A DNA stretch of 64,000 nt, taken from contig CALSFV010000037.1 of assembly GCA_943737045.1 (NCBI GenBank), forward strand, positions 744,001 through 808,000. Reading direction: 5' to 3'. This document shows, in pieces, positions 43,601-56,713 of the stretch. The position numbers and the translations under genes are program-made. Numbering within the stretch: position 1 is the first letter of the stretch; each line of letters begins with the position of its first letter. Below the pieces are notes generated by a model. That model searched no databases and had not been told where the DNA came from. It worked only from the letters and a program-made list of their open reading frames with translations. This DNA comes from Parapristionchus giblindavisi (Eukaryota > Nematoda > Chromadorea > Rhabditida > Diplogasteridae).

Positions 43601-46600
43601 TTCGCTACGACACTCGTCGAAAACCTTCAAATAGGATGATTTAGGAGGGGAAATATACAAAAAAACAAACTCATTGTCAGTCTTACAAATAAATGGATAA
43701 GAAGAAGTCTACATACCAAGTACTAAGTAAGATATCTAGGCATTAAGTACTAAGCGACACTAACAATAATACACTAACACTATGTAAGTAGTAACCGCCT
43801 CGGATGTAGTAGTAGACGAGACTTTTCCTGTAAGCGTATCCGAAAGTTAACGGCCCCTCCTCTAACTACTCCTCTCCCTGGATCTGTCACAGAACAGAAT
43901 TAACGATGTTGGACAAAATTTATTCCAGAAATAGCATCAGGATTTGGAGATCAAGAACAACTAGGAAAAGAAAAAAATGTGAAATGGAGATTGAGGCTAT
44001 GATCCCTTTAAAGCGACACCCCAAGCTAATTTGAAACCCTTCCCTCTCGCCACACTCTCTCGTTTTCTTTGTTGGCGAGAGAGTATTGTCAATGCGGAGA
44101 GTAAAGTAAGCTTGGAGTCTGCATTTAGTGCCCATTTTACTAATAGTATGAATGCAAGATCACAATATAAAGACGTGATTTCGGGAAACCGTCAATAAGT
44201 TTAGAACCCGTGACAATGGTTTATCAAATCCACGGTTTTTCCACTGCATCAATGTGATCTAATTTAATTGGTTTTTAATAAATAACATACTAAAGAATAC
44301 CTTGTTTGCATCCTAGATTGTCATTCCACATTGTTTCAAATGTTGCTACATCTTTTAAATGTTTGATAAATTAAATTAAATTAACAAACATTTCTAGAAC
44401 CCCGCCTCTTTCATGCCCCCTTTCCATAAACGTTACGCTTATGAGAGACTATCTGACTGTGAACATGTTGTGGCTTATGGATTGGCACTTGGTCAAAAAG
44501 TGATATGAACCGATCGGGCCCATATCCTGCACAGTTTTAGTACGGAGTGGCATGAGCTCACAGACGGGGTTTAGGTTCGTCATGTCTGCATCTTCGCTAA
44601 ATAACATAGGTTCGATAAAAGGACATCAAAAATTCTGAGGACATGGTTAAGGTGCCCTGGAGCGAAGAGAAGACCGAATGAAGATGCGATGGATAGTGAA
44701 TCTTGGAAAAAACCTCCCGCAAAGCAAGTTATGATTTTTTTGTGGGGGTCGATTTAAAAATTCGCGAGATCTCCTCGCAGCAAATCCCGATGGGTTCGTT
44801 AACTCATCTATCAAACATCAAATCAGCGGCCTGTGTAGTGTAGTGGGTAAGGTGTCTGCATTCACTTTTGGCTGTCATGGGTTCCCCCTTGCGGCGCTTT
44901 TCTTTTGCTGATTTTGTTGCCGTAGAAAGATTGACATGTTTTACTGTCATTAGGAAATCGGTAAATAGAACAAACTTTATTTTTGAAGGTGTGATTGAAT
45001 AAGAAGCACAAAGTCCTTTTAACGGCGTAGAAGAGAGCGCCAGCAAGGAACAAAGAGAGAATAAAGTAAAACGATAGTGATCTACTCATATTGATTATGT
45101 ACATTGCAAAGTGCTTAGATAGAATGTTACAGAAAGTAAGATGGAAACTGATTCAAGCACAATTCTGACTTTTTCGCACGCATTCAACATAAAAGTTTTC
45201 AAAAAATGGTTGAAAGGAGAGGCCATTGAGCATTGGATGAATATTCTTCACATCATTAGTACTTCACAAGAAGCACCATAAATGAAAACATTTCAAACTT
45301 GAGAAATTTTGAAATTTTCGACCATGACCCCGGGGTCGTGAAAATCGAAATTTTCAAATTGATCCAAGTGATGGGGTTCTTGTGTCATTTAACTAGTCTC
45401 ACCTCTAAACTTTGAGTAGACCACAATTCCGCACTAATCGTTTTGAAAATGCAGCAAAAAATTATGAAACAACGAGTCTGAGTCAAGTTGGAGACGATCA
45501 GACCGATTTTTTCCGACACGCGCAATCCAAGATCGATTTCCGCCTAGCAGGGTTACATGCACTAGTAGTTGGGCTACATGGATATACTAGAGAACTTATG
45601 CGGAATTGAAATTGAGATGCCGAGAAATCGAAAAAAACCGAAAATTCGGGTCAAAAAATCAGTCTAGGAATTGCTTAAAATTTATCTCAATTGTGTTTCT
45701 GTGCACATTGGGCATGCCTAACACAATGCCGACGAAATTTGGACTCTAGCTTGTTCGGTTGAAAAAATATGAAAATCGAGTTTTCAAACTTGGCGCCCAC
45801 CTGGCACGCCGCGTTCCACTGCTAGGGCCACTTTGGGTGCCCTTTTGTAATGTGGGCCCAAGGTACCCTACACCCATAAAGTACAGTGGCCTGAATCAAA
45901 ATTCTTGGCGCGATGTCCGAAATTTGGCCGAAATGGTCGAGTCTTACAGATCCGGACTCTTAAGCGTGTGCCGGTTACGGTAATGAAAATGCGGAAATTC
46001 AAAATTCGGCAATCATTGTATGTTTTCATTTGTTTTAGATATTATATTATTGTTTTCTTTTATATTTTGTTTGATATCTGAATATCAAAGGAGTGATATG
46101 ACACTATTTTTCGATAAAATATGAAAACGAAGTATTTCGAATTTCCGCATTTGCATTATGGCAGTCAGTTTGCGATAAAAAAGGCGAATTAGTCGTGATT
46201 TTTCGGGAAGAAGGCATCTTTTTCCCAATTTGTTTTAGTTCATTTTCATATATGAGTTACATTAATGAATACTCGTCAAATTAAAGAAATAAAAAAAGTC
46301 ACCCACCGAGAGGCATTTGTAAGAAAAATAAAACACAAAATAAAACAAATTTTTTATTGGTTTTTTAAAATTTTTTCTGGGCCTCACGGTTTTGGACCGG
46401 GATGAGACTTGGTGTAATTTACCTGCTTATTATTACCCATCGTCGCATACACATATCGAACGAATCCGTAAACTTTGAAATTTTGATGCCATTATTATAG
46501 AATTAAAACTGTCCGAACAATACAAATTCCGCTATTTGCCGCGCAATACTCAGACTCCGCCCACTTCTTCGCGCGACATACCATTTTCTCTTATTTCATC

Positions 46601-48095
46601 GATTTTTATGGCGTCTTCTCGTCATTTAATTGGGCTTTCAGCAAAAATAAAATTATATGCATTTACAAAACGTTCGGAAAAACCTCCCGAAATTAGGCGA
46701 AAATTTTGGAGTGCGTTTTTCTCAACGGTGGAGAAGTTTACTATATTCGGCATTTGCGCGATGTATGCAAAACTTTTGTAATTCTATAATATGTGGAACT
46801 TACGTTATTTAGCGAAGGAGCAGATATGACGAACCCTAACTCCGTCTGTGATCTCATACCACCCCATACTACACCTATGCACAATTTGGGCCCGATCGGT
46901 TCCTATCACTTTTTGGCCAAGTGCCAAGAGAATGTCACTTGAGCCAGATAGTCTCTCTTAAAGTCACACTCTGACAATGAGCTATTTGAAACTCTTCGCG
47001 ATGGTCGTACTTTCTCGTAGACAAATAAGAGACTTTCAAATTATTTCGGGATATGCCTTTAGAGGATGTACATCTGGTATGTGAGGAGTGTATGTATTGT
47101 ACACTTGGCAACTTGCCAATTTGGAATTTATTTTCAATATTTTATATCTTCAAACGGTACTTATGCAGTTGACTGATGTCTCGAGCAATCCCGAAATCGC
47201 AGAAGATTATTAATATAAATTTATATACATGTTATATTAATCGAATATACAATGAGTTTATGATACATATTAACTGATATAAAATTTTAAAAATTAAAAC
47301 GAAACACATTTTGTGGTAAACACAAGGAAGAGAATAGACAGATATTTTTATTGCACACGCGTCTTCTTATGTTCACTTCATTGGAAGAGAAAATCATTTT
47401 AATCAACTCTATTTCGACTATTTTCACGTATTACCTGACCCAAAATATAACAAAAAAAGTTTATTAGACGAACTTATACCACTACTGTTTCCATACATGT
47501 AACCACTTTCATATTCTTCGGTGCATTGCCAACTTGGGCTGCGGATGGCTTGCATGTCCACGTTTCCTTTTCAGGAGAGTAGATCAATTCGGTATCGCCG
47601 ATGCAGAAATTTTCCTGTTCTATATGTGTTATGGTCATTCCTCCGTAACATGCAATGCCACTCTCTGTGTAATAGGCCTTAACCAATACGGGCAACTTCT
47701 CGGGCAAGTCGACTTTCACGCCAATTTTGTCTCTGTAACACCCAACCGAAATGGCGTCGTTCACGAATTTTAAATTCTCTCCATTCTGAGTTTGGACATA
47801 AATGCCGCTATCTACACCAACAGGTATATAAACTACTTCTTCTCCAACCACACCTCCTCCAGATAGCGCAACAATGATCGCTTTGTCGTTTGTGCAGACG
47901 CATGTAGTTTCATTGCAATCTACATATTTACCGATAGTACCGAGTGGAATTGTCCATTCTGCAAGAAAAATCAAGCTGACTTTTGCTACCGCAAACTGTT
48001 TTTTTTTGTGCATACAATATGCCCAGAAAGATGATTATTATTATCCTAATGTTTTACTTATAACGCCACACAACCTGGCCGTGGTTTTATTGTTA
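42582..48095. repeat. Tandem unit 3 (about 5514 bp)
   Basis: Differences from unit 1 include AAAACGAAG for AAAATGAAG near 46126 and AAACAAATTT for AAACATATTT near 46346. The latter is shared with unit 4, so units 3 and 4 are likely sisters. Confidence 0.93.
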
Positions 48096-49114
48096 GAGTA
48101 GGAGTGGACGCAGTAATGGTTTGAATTGGGGTTGGTGATGTCGAAGTACTTGCAGTAGATGTTGGCGGCTGCATCAAAGATTTAAGATTAAATTTTAAGT
48201 GACCTGTGTCTTTATTATGCTAAACCAATTAGAGCAGGCTTACAAGTTTTTTGAGTCGAATACACTCCCTTAAATATATACTTACATGGGTTGTAGAAGT
48301 CCTCGAACATTCCGGAGTATCCCTTTTCACGTAGACTCGCTGAATAATGATGCTCAAGAAAATATACCATAAACTCTCTTAGAAATAGGTTTTTTTGTAT
48401 CATAAACATGAAATTTTCCTACCCCAGGTCGTCCGCACTGATCGTCATTGTTCTTGACATCCATTAGAAAACATCCTACAGATGTAAACATATAAGCATC
48501 ACATTTATCGGGTAGATCACTGGGACTGTCACTGCAGTCACTGCAAAAGAAGAGAAAAAAGCTGGTGGTCGCATGCTATCAAGATGGATGATTTCATTGA
48601 TGTACACGAATTTTAATTGTTTTTCTTAAATAATTTTTTTAAAATTTCTAATTGATATTAAACATATCTTCCCCAATGGATTCCAATTACACTATCTAAT
48701 CACTTTTCTGTTGATTTACGGTAGACATTCAGGTTTAAAATTGCTCACTTAATCCAAATTCCAGCCGCACAGCTGCAAAACTTCTCGCATTCATGTGGAT
48801 CTACTGGCACAGGACCGAACAGTATCTGATTTTAATTTTAGAATTTTAAAACTATTTCATATTATATGGTTTTAATATGCAGTATAATATGCACTTACAT
48901 TTCTCGCAGCTGAAGAGGTGGTCAACTCGAAACATTCTTCGTTAGCATCAATAATAGTGAAGAAGAGCTAGAAAGCAAGAAAAGTTGGCATTCACCAAAT
49001 ATAATATATATTTTCTCTTGTCTAAGAAACGATAAAATGCTTTTATTGTTTTTAATATTGTTGTGATACCATTATATAAATGAAAATGAAGAAATTCATA
49101 GATGTGGACTTCAT
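47474..49114 (-). CDS. Gene E: chimeric secreted Cys-rich protein, 313 aa
   Basis: Exons: 49114-49070, 48967-48899, 48825-48749, 48540-48423, 48339-48286, 48168-48075, 47958-47474. The deduced product is the same as gene C as far as I can compare. No lesion seen. Confidence 0.88.
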
Positions 49115-52100
49115 TTCGCTACGACACTCGTCGAAAACCTTCAAATAGGATGATTTAGGAGGGGAAATATACAAAAAAACAAACTCATTGTCAGTCTTAC
49201 AAATAAATGGATAAGAAGAAGTCTACATACCAAGTACTAAGTAAGATATCTAGGCATTAAGTACTAAGCGACACTAACAATAATACACTAACACTATGTA
49301 AGTAGTAACCGCCTCGGATGTAGTAGTAGACGAGACTTTTCCTGTAAGCGTATCCGAAAGTTAACGGCCCCTCCTCTAACTACTCCTCTCCCTGGATCTG
49401 TCACAGAACAGAATTAACGATGTTGGACAAAATTTATTCCAGAAATAGCATCAGGATTTGGAGATCAAGAACAACTAGGAAAAGAAAAAAATGTGAAATG
49501 GAGATTGAGGCTATGATCCCTTTAAAGCGACACCCCAAGCTAATTTGAAACCCTTCCCTCTCGCCACACTCTCTCGTTTTCTTTGTTGGCGAGAGAGTAT
49601 TGTCAATGCGGAGAGTAAAGTAAGCTTGGAGTCTGCATTTAGTGCCCATTTTACTAATAGTATGAATGCAAGATCACAATATAAAGACGTGATTTCGGGA
49701 AACCGTCAATAAGTTTAGAACCCGTGACAATGGTTTATCAAATCCACGGTTTTTCCACTGCATCAATGTGATCTAATTTAATTGGTTTTTAATAAATAAC
49801 ATACTAAAGAATACCTTGTTTGCATCCTAGATTGTCATTCCACATTGTTTCAAATGTTGCTACATCTTTTAAATGTTTGATAAATTAAATTAAATTAACA
49901 AACATTTCTAGAACCCCGCCTCTTTCATGCCCCCTTTCCATAAACGTTACGCTTATGAGAGACTATCTGACTGTGAACATGTTGTGGCTTATGGATTGGC
50001 ACTTGGTCAAAAAGTGATATGAACCGATCGGGCCCATATCCTGCACAGTTTTAGTACGGAGTGGCATGAGCTCACAGACGGGGTTTAGGTTCGTCATGTC
50101 TGCATCTTCGCTAAATAACATAGGTTCGATAAAAGGACATCAAAAATTCTGAGGACATGGTTAAGGTGCCCTGGAGCGAAGAGAAGACCGAATGAAGATG
50201 CGATGGATAGTGAATCTTGGAAAAAACCTCCCGCAAAGCAAGTTATGATTTTTTTGTGGGGGTCGATTTAAAAATTCGCGAGATCTCCTCGCAGCAAATC
50301 CCGATGGGTTCGTTAACTCATCTATCAAACATCAAATCAGCGGCCTGTGTAGTGTAGTGGGTAAGGTGTCTGCATTCACTTTTGGCTGTCATGGGTTCCC
50401 CCTTGCGGCGCTTTTCTTTTGCTGATTTTGTTGCCGTAGAAAGATTGACATGTTTTACTGTCATTAGGAAATCGGTAAATAGAACAAACTTTATTTTTGA
50501 AGGTGTGATTGAATAAGAAGCACAAAGTCCTTTTAACGGCGTAGAAGAGAGCGCCAGCAAGGAACAAAGAGAGAATAAAGTAAAACGATAGTGATCTACT
50601 CATATTGATTATGTACATTGCAAAGTGCTTAGATAGAATGTTACAGAAAGTAAGATGGAAACTGATTCAAGCACAATTCTGACTTTTTCGCACGCATTCA
50701 ACATAAAAGTTTTCAAAAAATGGTTGAAAGGAGAGGCCATTGAGCATTGGATGAATATTCTTCACATCATTAGTACTTCACAAGAAGCACCATAAATGAA
50801 AACATTTCAAACTTGAGAAATTTTGAAATTTTCGACCATGACCCCGGGGTCGTGAAAATCGAAATTTTCAAATTGATCCAAGTGATGGGGTTCTTGTGTC
50901 ATTTAACTAGTCTCACCTCTAAACTTTGAGTAGACCACAATTCCGCACTAATCGTTTTGAAAATGCAGCAAAAAATTATGAAACAACGAGTCTGAGTCAA
51001 GTTGGAGACGATCAGACCGATTTTTTCCGACACGCGCAATCCAAGATCGATTTCCGCCTAGCAGGGTTACATGCACTAGTAGTTGGGCTACATGGATATA
51101 CTAGAGAACTTATGCGGAATTGAAATTGAGATGCCGAGAAATCGAAAAAAACCGAAAATTCGGGTCAAAAAATCAGTCTAGGAATTGCTTAAAATTTATC
51201 TCAATTGTGTTTCTGTGCACATTGGGCATGCCTAACACAATGCCGACGAAATTTGGACTCTAGCTTGTTCGGTTGAAAAAATATGAAAATCGAGTTTTCA
51301 AACTTGGCGCCCACCTGGCACGCCGCGTTCCACTGCTAGGGCCACTTTGGGTGCCCTTTTGTAATGTGGGCCCAAGGTACCCTACACCCATAAAGTACAG
51401 TGGCCTGAATCAAAATTCTTGGCGCGATGTCCGAAATTTGGCCGAAATGGTCGAGTCTTACAGATCCGGACTCTTAAGCGTGTGCCGGTTACGGTAATGA
51501 AAATGCGGAAATTCAAAATTCGGCAATCATTGTATGTTTTCATTTGTTTTAGATATTATATTATTGTTTTCTTTTATATTTTGTTTGATATCTGAATATC
51601 AAAGGAGTGATATGACACTATTTTTCGATAAAATATGAAAATGAAGTATTTCGAATTTCCGCATTTGCATTATGGCAGTCAGTTTGCGATAAAAAAGGCG
51701 AATTAGTCGTGATTTTTCGGGAAGAAGGCATCTTTTTCCCAATTTGTTTTAGTTCATTTTCATATATGAGTTACATTAATGAATACTCGTCAAATTAAAG
51801 AAATAAAAAAAGTCACCCACCGAGAGGCATTTGTAAGAAAAATAAAACACAAAATAAAACAAATTTTTTATTGGTTTTTTAAAATTTTTTCTGGGCCTCA
51901 CGGTTTTGGACCGGGATGAGACTTGGTGTAATTTACCTGCTTATTATTACCCATCGTCGCATACACATATCGAACGAATCCGTAAACTTTGAAATTTTGA
52001 TGCCATTATTATAGAATTAAAACTGTCCGAACAATACAAATTCCGCTATTTGCCGCGCAATACTCAGACTCCGCCCACTTCTTCGCGCGACATACCATTT

Positions 52101-53608
52101 TCTCTTATTTCATCGATTTTTATGGCGTCTTCTCGTCATTTAATTGGGCTTTCAGCAAAAATAAAATTATATGCATTTACAAAACGTTCGGAAAAACCTC
52201 CCGAAATTAGGCGAAAATTTTGGAGTGCGTTTTTCTCAACGGTGGAGAAGTTTACTATATTCGGCATTTGCGCGATGTATGCAAAACTTTTGTAATTCTA
52301 TAATATGTGGAACTTACGTTATTTAGCGAAGGAGCAGATATGACGAACCCTAACTCCGTCTGTGATCTCATACCACCCCATACTACACCTATGCACAATT
52401 TGGGCCCGATCGGTTCCTATCACTTTTTGGCCAAGTGCCAAGAGAATGTCACTTGAGCCAGATAGTCTCTCTTAAAGTCACACTCTGACAATGAGCTATT
52501 TGAAACTCTTCGCGATGGTCGTACTTTCTCGTAGACAAATAAGAGACTTTCAAATTATTTCGGGATATGCCTTTAGAGGATGTACATCTGGTATGTGAGG
52601 AGTGTATGTATTGTACACTTGGCAACTTGCCAATTTGGAATTTATTTTCAATATTTTATATCTTCAAACGGTACTTATGCAGTTGACTGATGTCTCGAGC
52701 AATCCCGAAATCGCAGAAGATTATTAATATAAATTTATATACATGTTATATTAATCGAATATACAATGAGTTTATGATACATATTAACTGATATAAAATT
52801 TTAAAAATTAAAACGAAACACATTTTGTGGTAAACACAAGGAAGAGAATAGACAGATATTTTTATTGCACACGCGTCTTCTTATGTTCACTTCATTGGAA
52901 GAGAAAATCATTTTAATCAACTCTATTTCGACTATTTTCACGTATTACCTGACCCAAAATATAACAAAAAAAGTTTATTAGACGAACTTATACCACTACT
53001 GTTTCCATACATGTAACCACTTTCATATTCTTCGGTGCATTGCCAACTTGGGCTGCGGATGGCTTGCATGTCCACGTTTCCTTTTCAGGAGAGTAGATCA
53101 ATTCGGTATCGCCGATGCAGAAATTTTCCTGTTCTATATGTGTTATGGTCATTCCTCCGTAACATGCAATGCCACTCTCTGTGTAATAGGCCTTAACCAA
53201 TACGGGCAACTTCTCGGGCAAGTCGACTTTCACGCCAATTTTGTCTCTGTAACACCCAACCGAAATGGCGTCGTTCACGAATTTTAAATTCTCTCCATTC
53301 TGAGTTTGGACATAAATGCCGCTATCTACACCAACAGGTATATAAACTACTTCTTCTCCAACCACACCTCCTCCAGATAGCGCAACAATGATCGCTTTGT
53401 CGTTTGTGCAGACGCATGTAGTTTCATTGCAATCTACATATTTACCGATAGTACCGAGTGGAATTGTCCATTCTGCAAGAAAAATCAAGCTGACTTTTGC
53501 TACCGCAAACTGTTTTTTTTGTGCATACAATATGCCCAGAAAGATGATTATTATTATCCTAATGTTTTACTTATAACGCCACACAACCTGGCCGTGGTTT
53601 TATTGTTA
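48096..53608. repeat. Tandem unit 4 (about 5513 bp)
   Basis: Ends inside the gene F linker exon. Identity with the other units continues a further 430 bp to 54039 and then drops sharply at 54040 (A against T at 31988), which marks the right edge of the homogenised block. Confidence 0.93.
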
Positions 53609-54629
53609 GAGTAGGAGTGGACGCAGTAATGGTTTGAATTGGGGTTGGTGATGTCGAAGTACTTGCAGTAGATGTTGGCGGCTGCATCAAAGATTTAAGA
53701 TTAAATTTTAAGTGACCTGTGTCTTTATTATGCTAAACCAATTAGAGCAGGCTTACAAGTTTTTTGAGTCGAATACACTCCCTTAAATATATACTTACAT
53801 GGGTTGTAGAAGTCCTCGAACATTCCGGAGTATCCCTTTTCACGTAGACTCGCTGAATAATGATGCTCAAGAAAATATACCATAAACTCTCTTAGAAATA
53901 GGTTTTTTTGTATCATAAACATGAAATTTTCCTACCCCAGGTCGTCCGCACTGATCGTCATTGTTCTTGACATCCATTAGAAAACATCCTACAGATGTAA
54001 ACATATAAGCATCACATTTATCGGGTAGATCACTGGGACAGTCACTGCAGTCACTGCAAAAGAAGAGAAAAAAGCTGGTGGTCCCATGCTATCAAGATGG
54101 ATGATTTCATTGATGTACACGAATTTTAATTGTTTTTTTTTAAATAATTTTTTTTATTTCTAATTGATATTAAACATATCTTCCCCAATGGATTCCAATT
54201 ACACTATCTAATCACTTTTCTGTTGATTTACGGTAGACATTCAGGTTTAAAATTGCTCACTTAATCCAAATTCCAGCCGCACAGCTGCAAAACTTCTCGC
54301 ATTCATGTGGATCTACTGGTACAGGACCGAACAGTATCTGATTTTAATTTTAGAATTTTAAAACTATTTCATATTATATGGTTTTAATATGCAGTATAAT
54401 ATGTACTTACATTTCGCGCAGCTGAAGATGTGGTCAACTCGAAACATTCTTCGTTAGCTTCAATAATAGTGAAGAAGAGCTAGAAAGCAAGAAAAGTTGG
54501 CATTCACCAAATATTATATCTATTTTTTTCACTTGTCTAAGAAACGATAAAATGCATTCATTGTTTTTAATATTATTGTGATACCATTATATAAATGAAA
54601 ATGATGAAATACATAAATGTGGACTTCAT
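52988..54629 (-). CDS. Gene F: secreted two-module Cys-rich protein, 313 aa
   Basis: Exons: 54629-54585, 54479-54411, 54337-54261, 54053-53936, 53852-53799, 53681-53588, 53472-52988 (942 nt). The C-terminal exon matches C-E. From 54040 leftward on the gene strand (exons 1-3 and the first bases of exon 4) it is diverged from B-E: signal MKSTFMYFIIFIYIM, then IIEANEECFE, and DCSDCPSD keeping the Cys that B-E changed to Ser. This makes F the likely original right-hand gene of the array, with a 430-bp stretch homogenised to B. Confidence 0.87.
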
Positions 54630-55009
54630 TTCGATACGACGATCCTGGAAAGCCTTCAAATATGAAGATTTAGGAGGGAAAAGATATTATGAAACTCATT
54701 GTCAGTCCTACAAATAAATGGATAAGAAGAAGTCTAGAAACCAAGTACTAAGTAAGATATCTAGACATTAAGTACTAGGCGACACTAACACTATGCAAGT
54801 AATAACTGCCTCGGATGTAGTAGTAGACGAGACTTTTCCTGTAAGCGTATCTGACAGTTAACGGCCCCTCCTCTAACTACTCCTCTCCCTGGATCTGTCA
54901 CTGAACAGAATTAACGATGTTGGACAAAATGTACTCCAGAAATATCCTCAGGATTTGGAGATCAGGACCAACTAGGAAAAGAAAATAAATGTGAAATGGA
55001 GATGATCCC

Positions 55010-55132
55010 TTTAAAGCAACACCCCAAGGTAATTTGAAACCCTCCTATCTCGCCAATCTCTCTCGCTTTCTTTGTATGCGAGAGACTATTGTCAATGCAG
55101 ATAATAAAATTAGCTTGGGGTGTTCCATTTAA
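55010..55132. mobile_element. MITE, CTCTCTCG family, upstream of gene F
   Basis: TTTAAAGCAACACCCCAAGG start and TAGCTTGGGGTGTTCCATTTAA-like end. Same relative position as the unit copies, so the insertion predates the array. Confidence 0.85.
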
Positions 55133-55700
55133 GTAGTTGTATGAAACAGTTCAAGATCACAATAGAATCTCGAAATTGTACTCTTGATACTGAAATTGAT
55201 ACTGGTATGATTTCACACAGTTCAAGATATTCTCAACAAAATTCGATCCATCAAAGAAACATTTACTGCAAGTCACAAAATATCAGTAAATGTTAGTGAA
55301 CTTTAAAAACACGATTTGATCATGGCATTATTTGCTATTTTTTACACATTTTCATTGTTATTTCTATGTTTCCCATGTTTAGTTGCCTACTGCCAGTGCC
55401 AGTAGGCTACTGGGACACAAAATAAAGTCAAAATAACGTGCCTAGAGTGAATAGCCAAATTTCGATCATCAAGCAAAGTCAGTTTGTTAAGTCAGAGAGG
55501 GAATGATGTGATTTTTACATGTACGATAATTCTTCGTTCATCTTCTTTTGAATATCTATTGAGGGCGTTCTTCAGTATCATATAAGTTGAATTATATACC
55601 AAAAGAATTCTTGTTTTCATTTTGCATTGTCATTCCAAGTTGTTTCAAATTTTGCTACATTTTTTTAACGTATGATAAACTAAATTGCATTAACAAACAC

Positions 55701-55782
55701 GTGATCGGTCGTTCTTCTATGTTCTTTCAAGCAAACGAGAGAGCGAAGGGAAGTGAAGAGAACAGATGAACGACCGATCACA
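55701..55782. repeat. 82-bp hairpin repeat
   Basis: GTGATCGGTCGTTCTTCTAT and the matching ACAGATGAACGACCGATCAC pair; centre AACGAGAGAGCG resembles the core of the other MITEs. Confidence 0.75.
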
Positions 55783-56246
55783 AAAAGTGGCCAGATAGGA
55801 ATTAAGTAGTCGCTGCGCGCCCGCAATGCATACCGCGTTATAGCCATCTCTACTCTCTAGACGTTTCATAAATACTTTTATAAAATGGATGAGGAGTGTG
55901 TTGTACTCCTGGCAACTTGTCAATTTGGGATTTCTTTTCATTATTTTACATCTTGAAATGGTACTACTGCTACAGTAGATAGATGTGATGCTGAAGTAAA
56001 CTAATACAAAATATTTTAACATGATTAAAATAAATTTATGTACATAGTGTAATAAAACATATCGAGTATACAATGAGCTTATGATACAAACTAACCGACA
56101 TTTCTAACAAAAATATGGTTAAAAAACACAGTTATTTCGTGGTAAATTACATGAAGCGAAGTGACGGCTCTTTCAATAGGTTCTTTGACACTAGGTCGGG
56201 TGAGAACCGATAAATGAGAACCGACTGGATGAGAACTACACAGAGA

Positions 56247-56420
56247 TTAAATTTACCCGAATGCCGTTAGTTGGCGAACGATTTGCCCGTATTCAGACAA
56301 ATGCTAGCCTGTATATGGGCAAATCGGTGGTTTTTGGGCTACCATTTGCCCGAATGTGGGCAAATCGTGTGCACAAGTATCGTATGTTGGCAAATCTATT
56401 ACCCATATTTGGGTAAGTTT
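56247..56420. repeat. Cluster of GGGCAAAT/ATTTGCCC motifs
   Basis: ACGATTTGCCCG, TGGGCAAATCGG, CCATTTGCCCGAATGTGGGCAA, TTGGCAAATC and TACCCATATTTGGGTAA occur every 20-45 bp in alternating orientation, so the whole region is self-complementary. Probably a small foldback element. Confidence 0.65.
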
Positions 56421-56713
56421 GCTCTCAGTGTATATACATATGGGAGACACGCACTAATGAATAGTCAAACTATACAAATAATTATCATCTAGTTTGTTCT
56501 CGTCCCACTTATTGTTAGTGCCGCTTCGTCTCATATTCTCTTCTGTGGATTCGACCACCATTGTACTCAACTCTATACGGCCTATTTTTACATATCACCA
56601 GACCCAAATACCCAACCATGCAAATACCCGACAGAGCCAATAAGGCAAGTTGATTAAACAAACAGATACACATGAATATTTTATGGGGTTGGATACTTAT
56701 TGTTCACAGTTGT

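Larger units (their letters stand above)
55133..56713. other. Intergenic F-G, no gene seen
   Basis: Holds a small palindrome 55701-55782 (GTGATCGGTCGTTC against GAACGACCGATCAC, with related inner arms) and a cluster of TTTGCCCG and GGGCAAAT palindromes at about 56247-56420 with ends TTTACCCGAATG and CATATTTGGGTAA. 55880-56110 resembles the spacer below genes B-F (for example CTTGTCAATTTGGGATTT). Confidence 0.6.
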
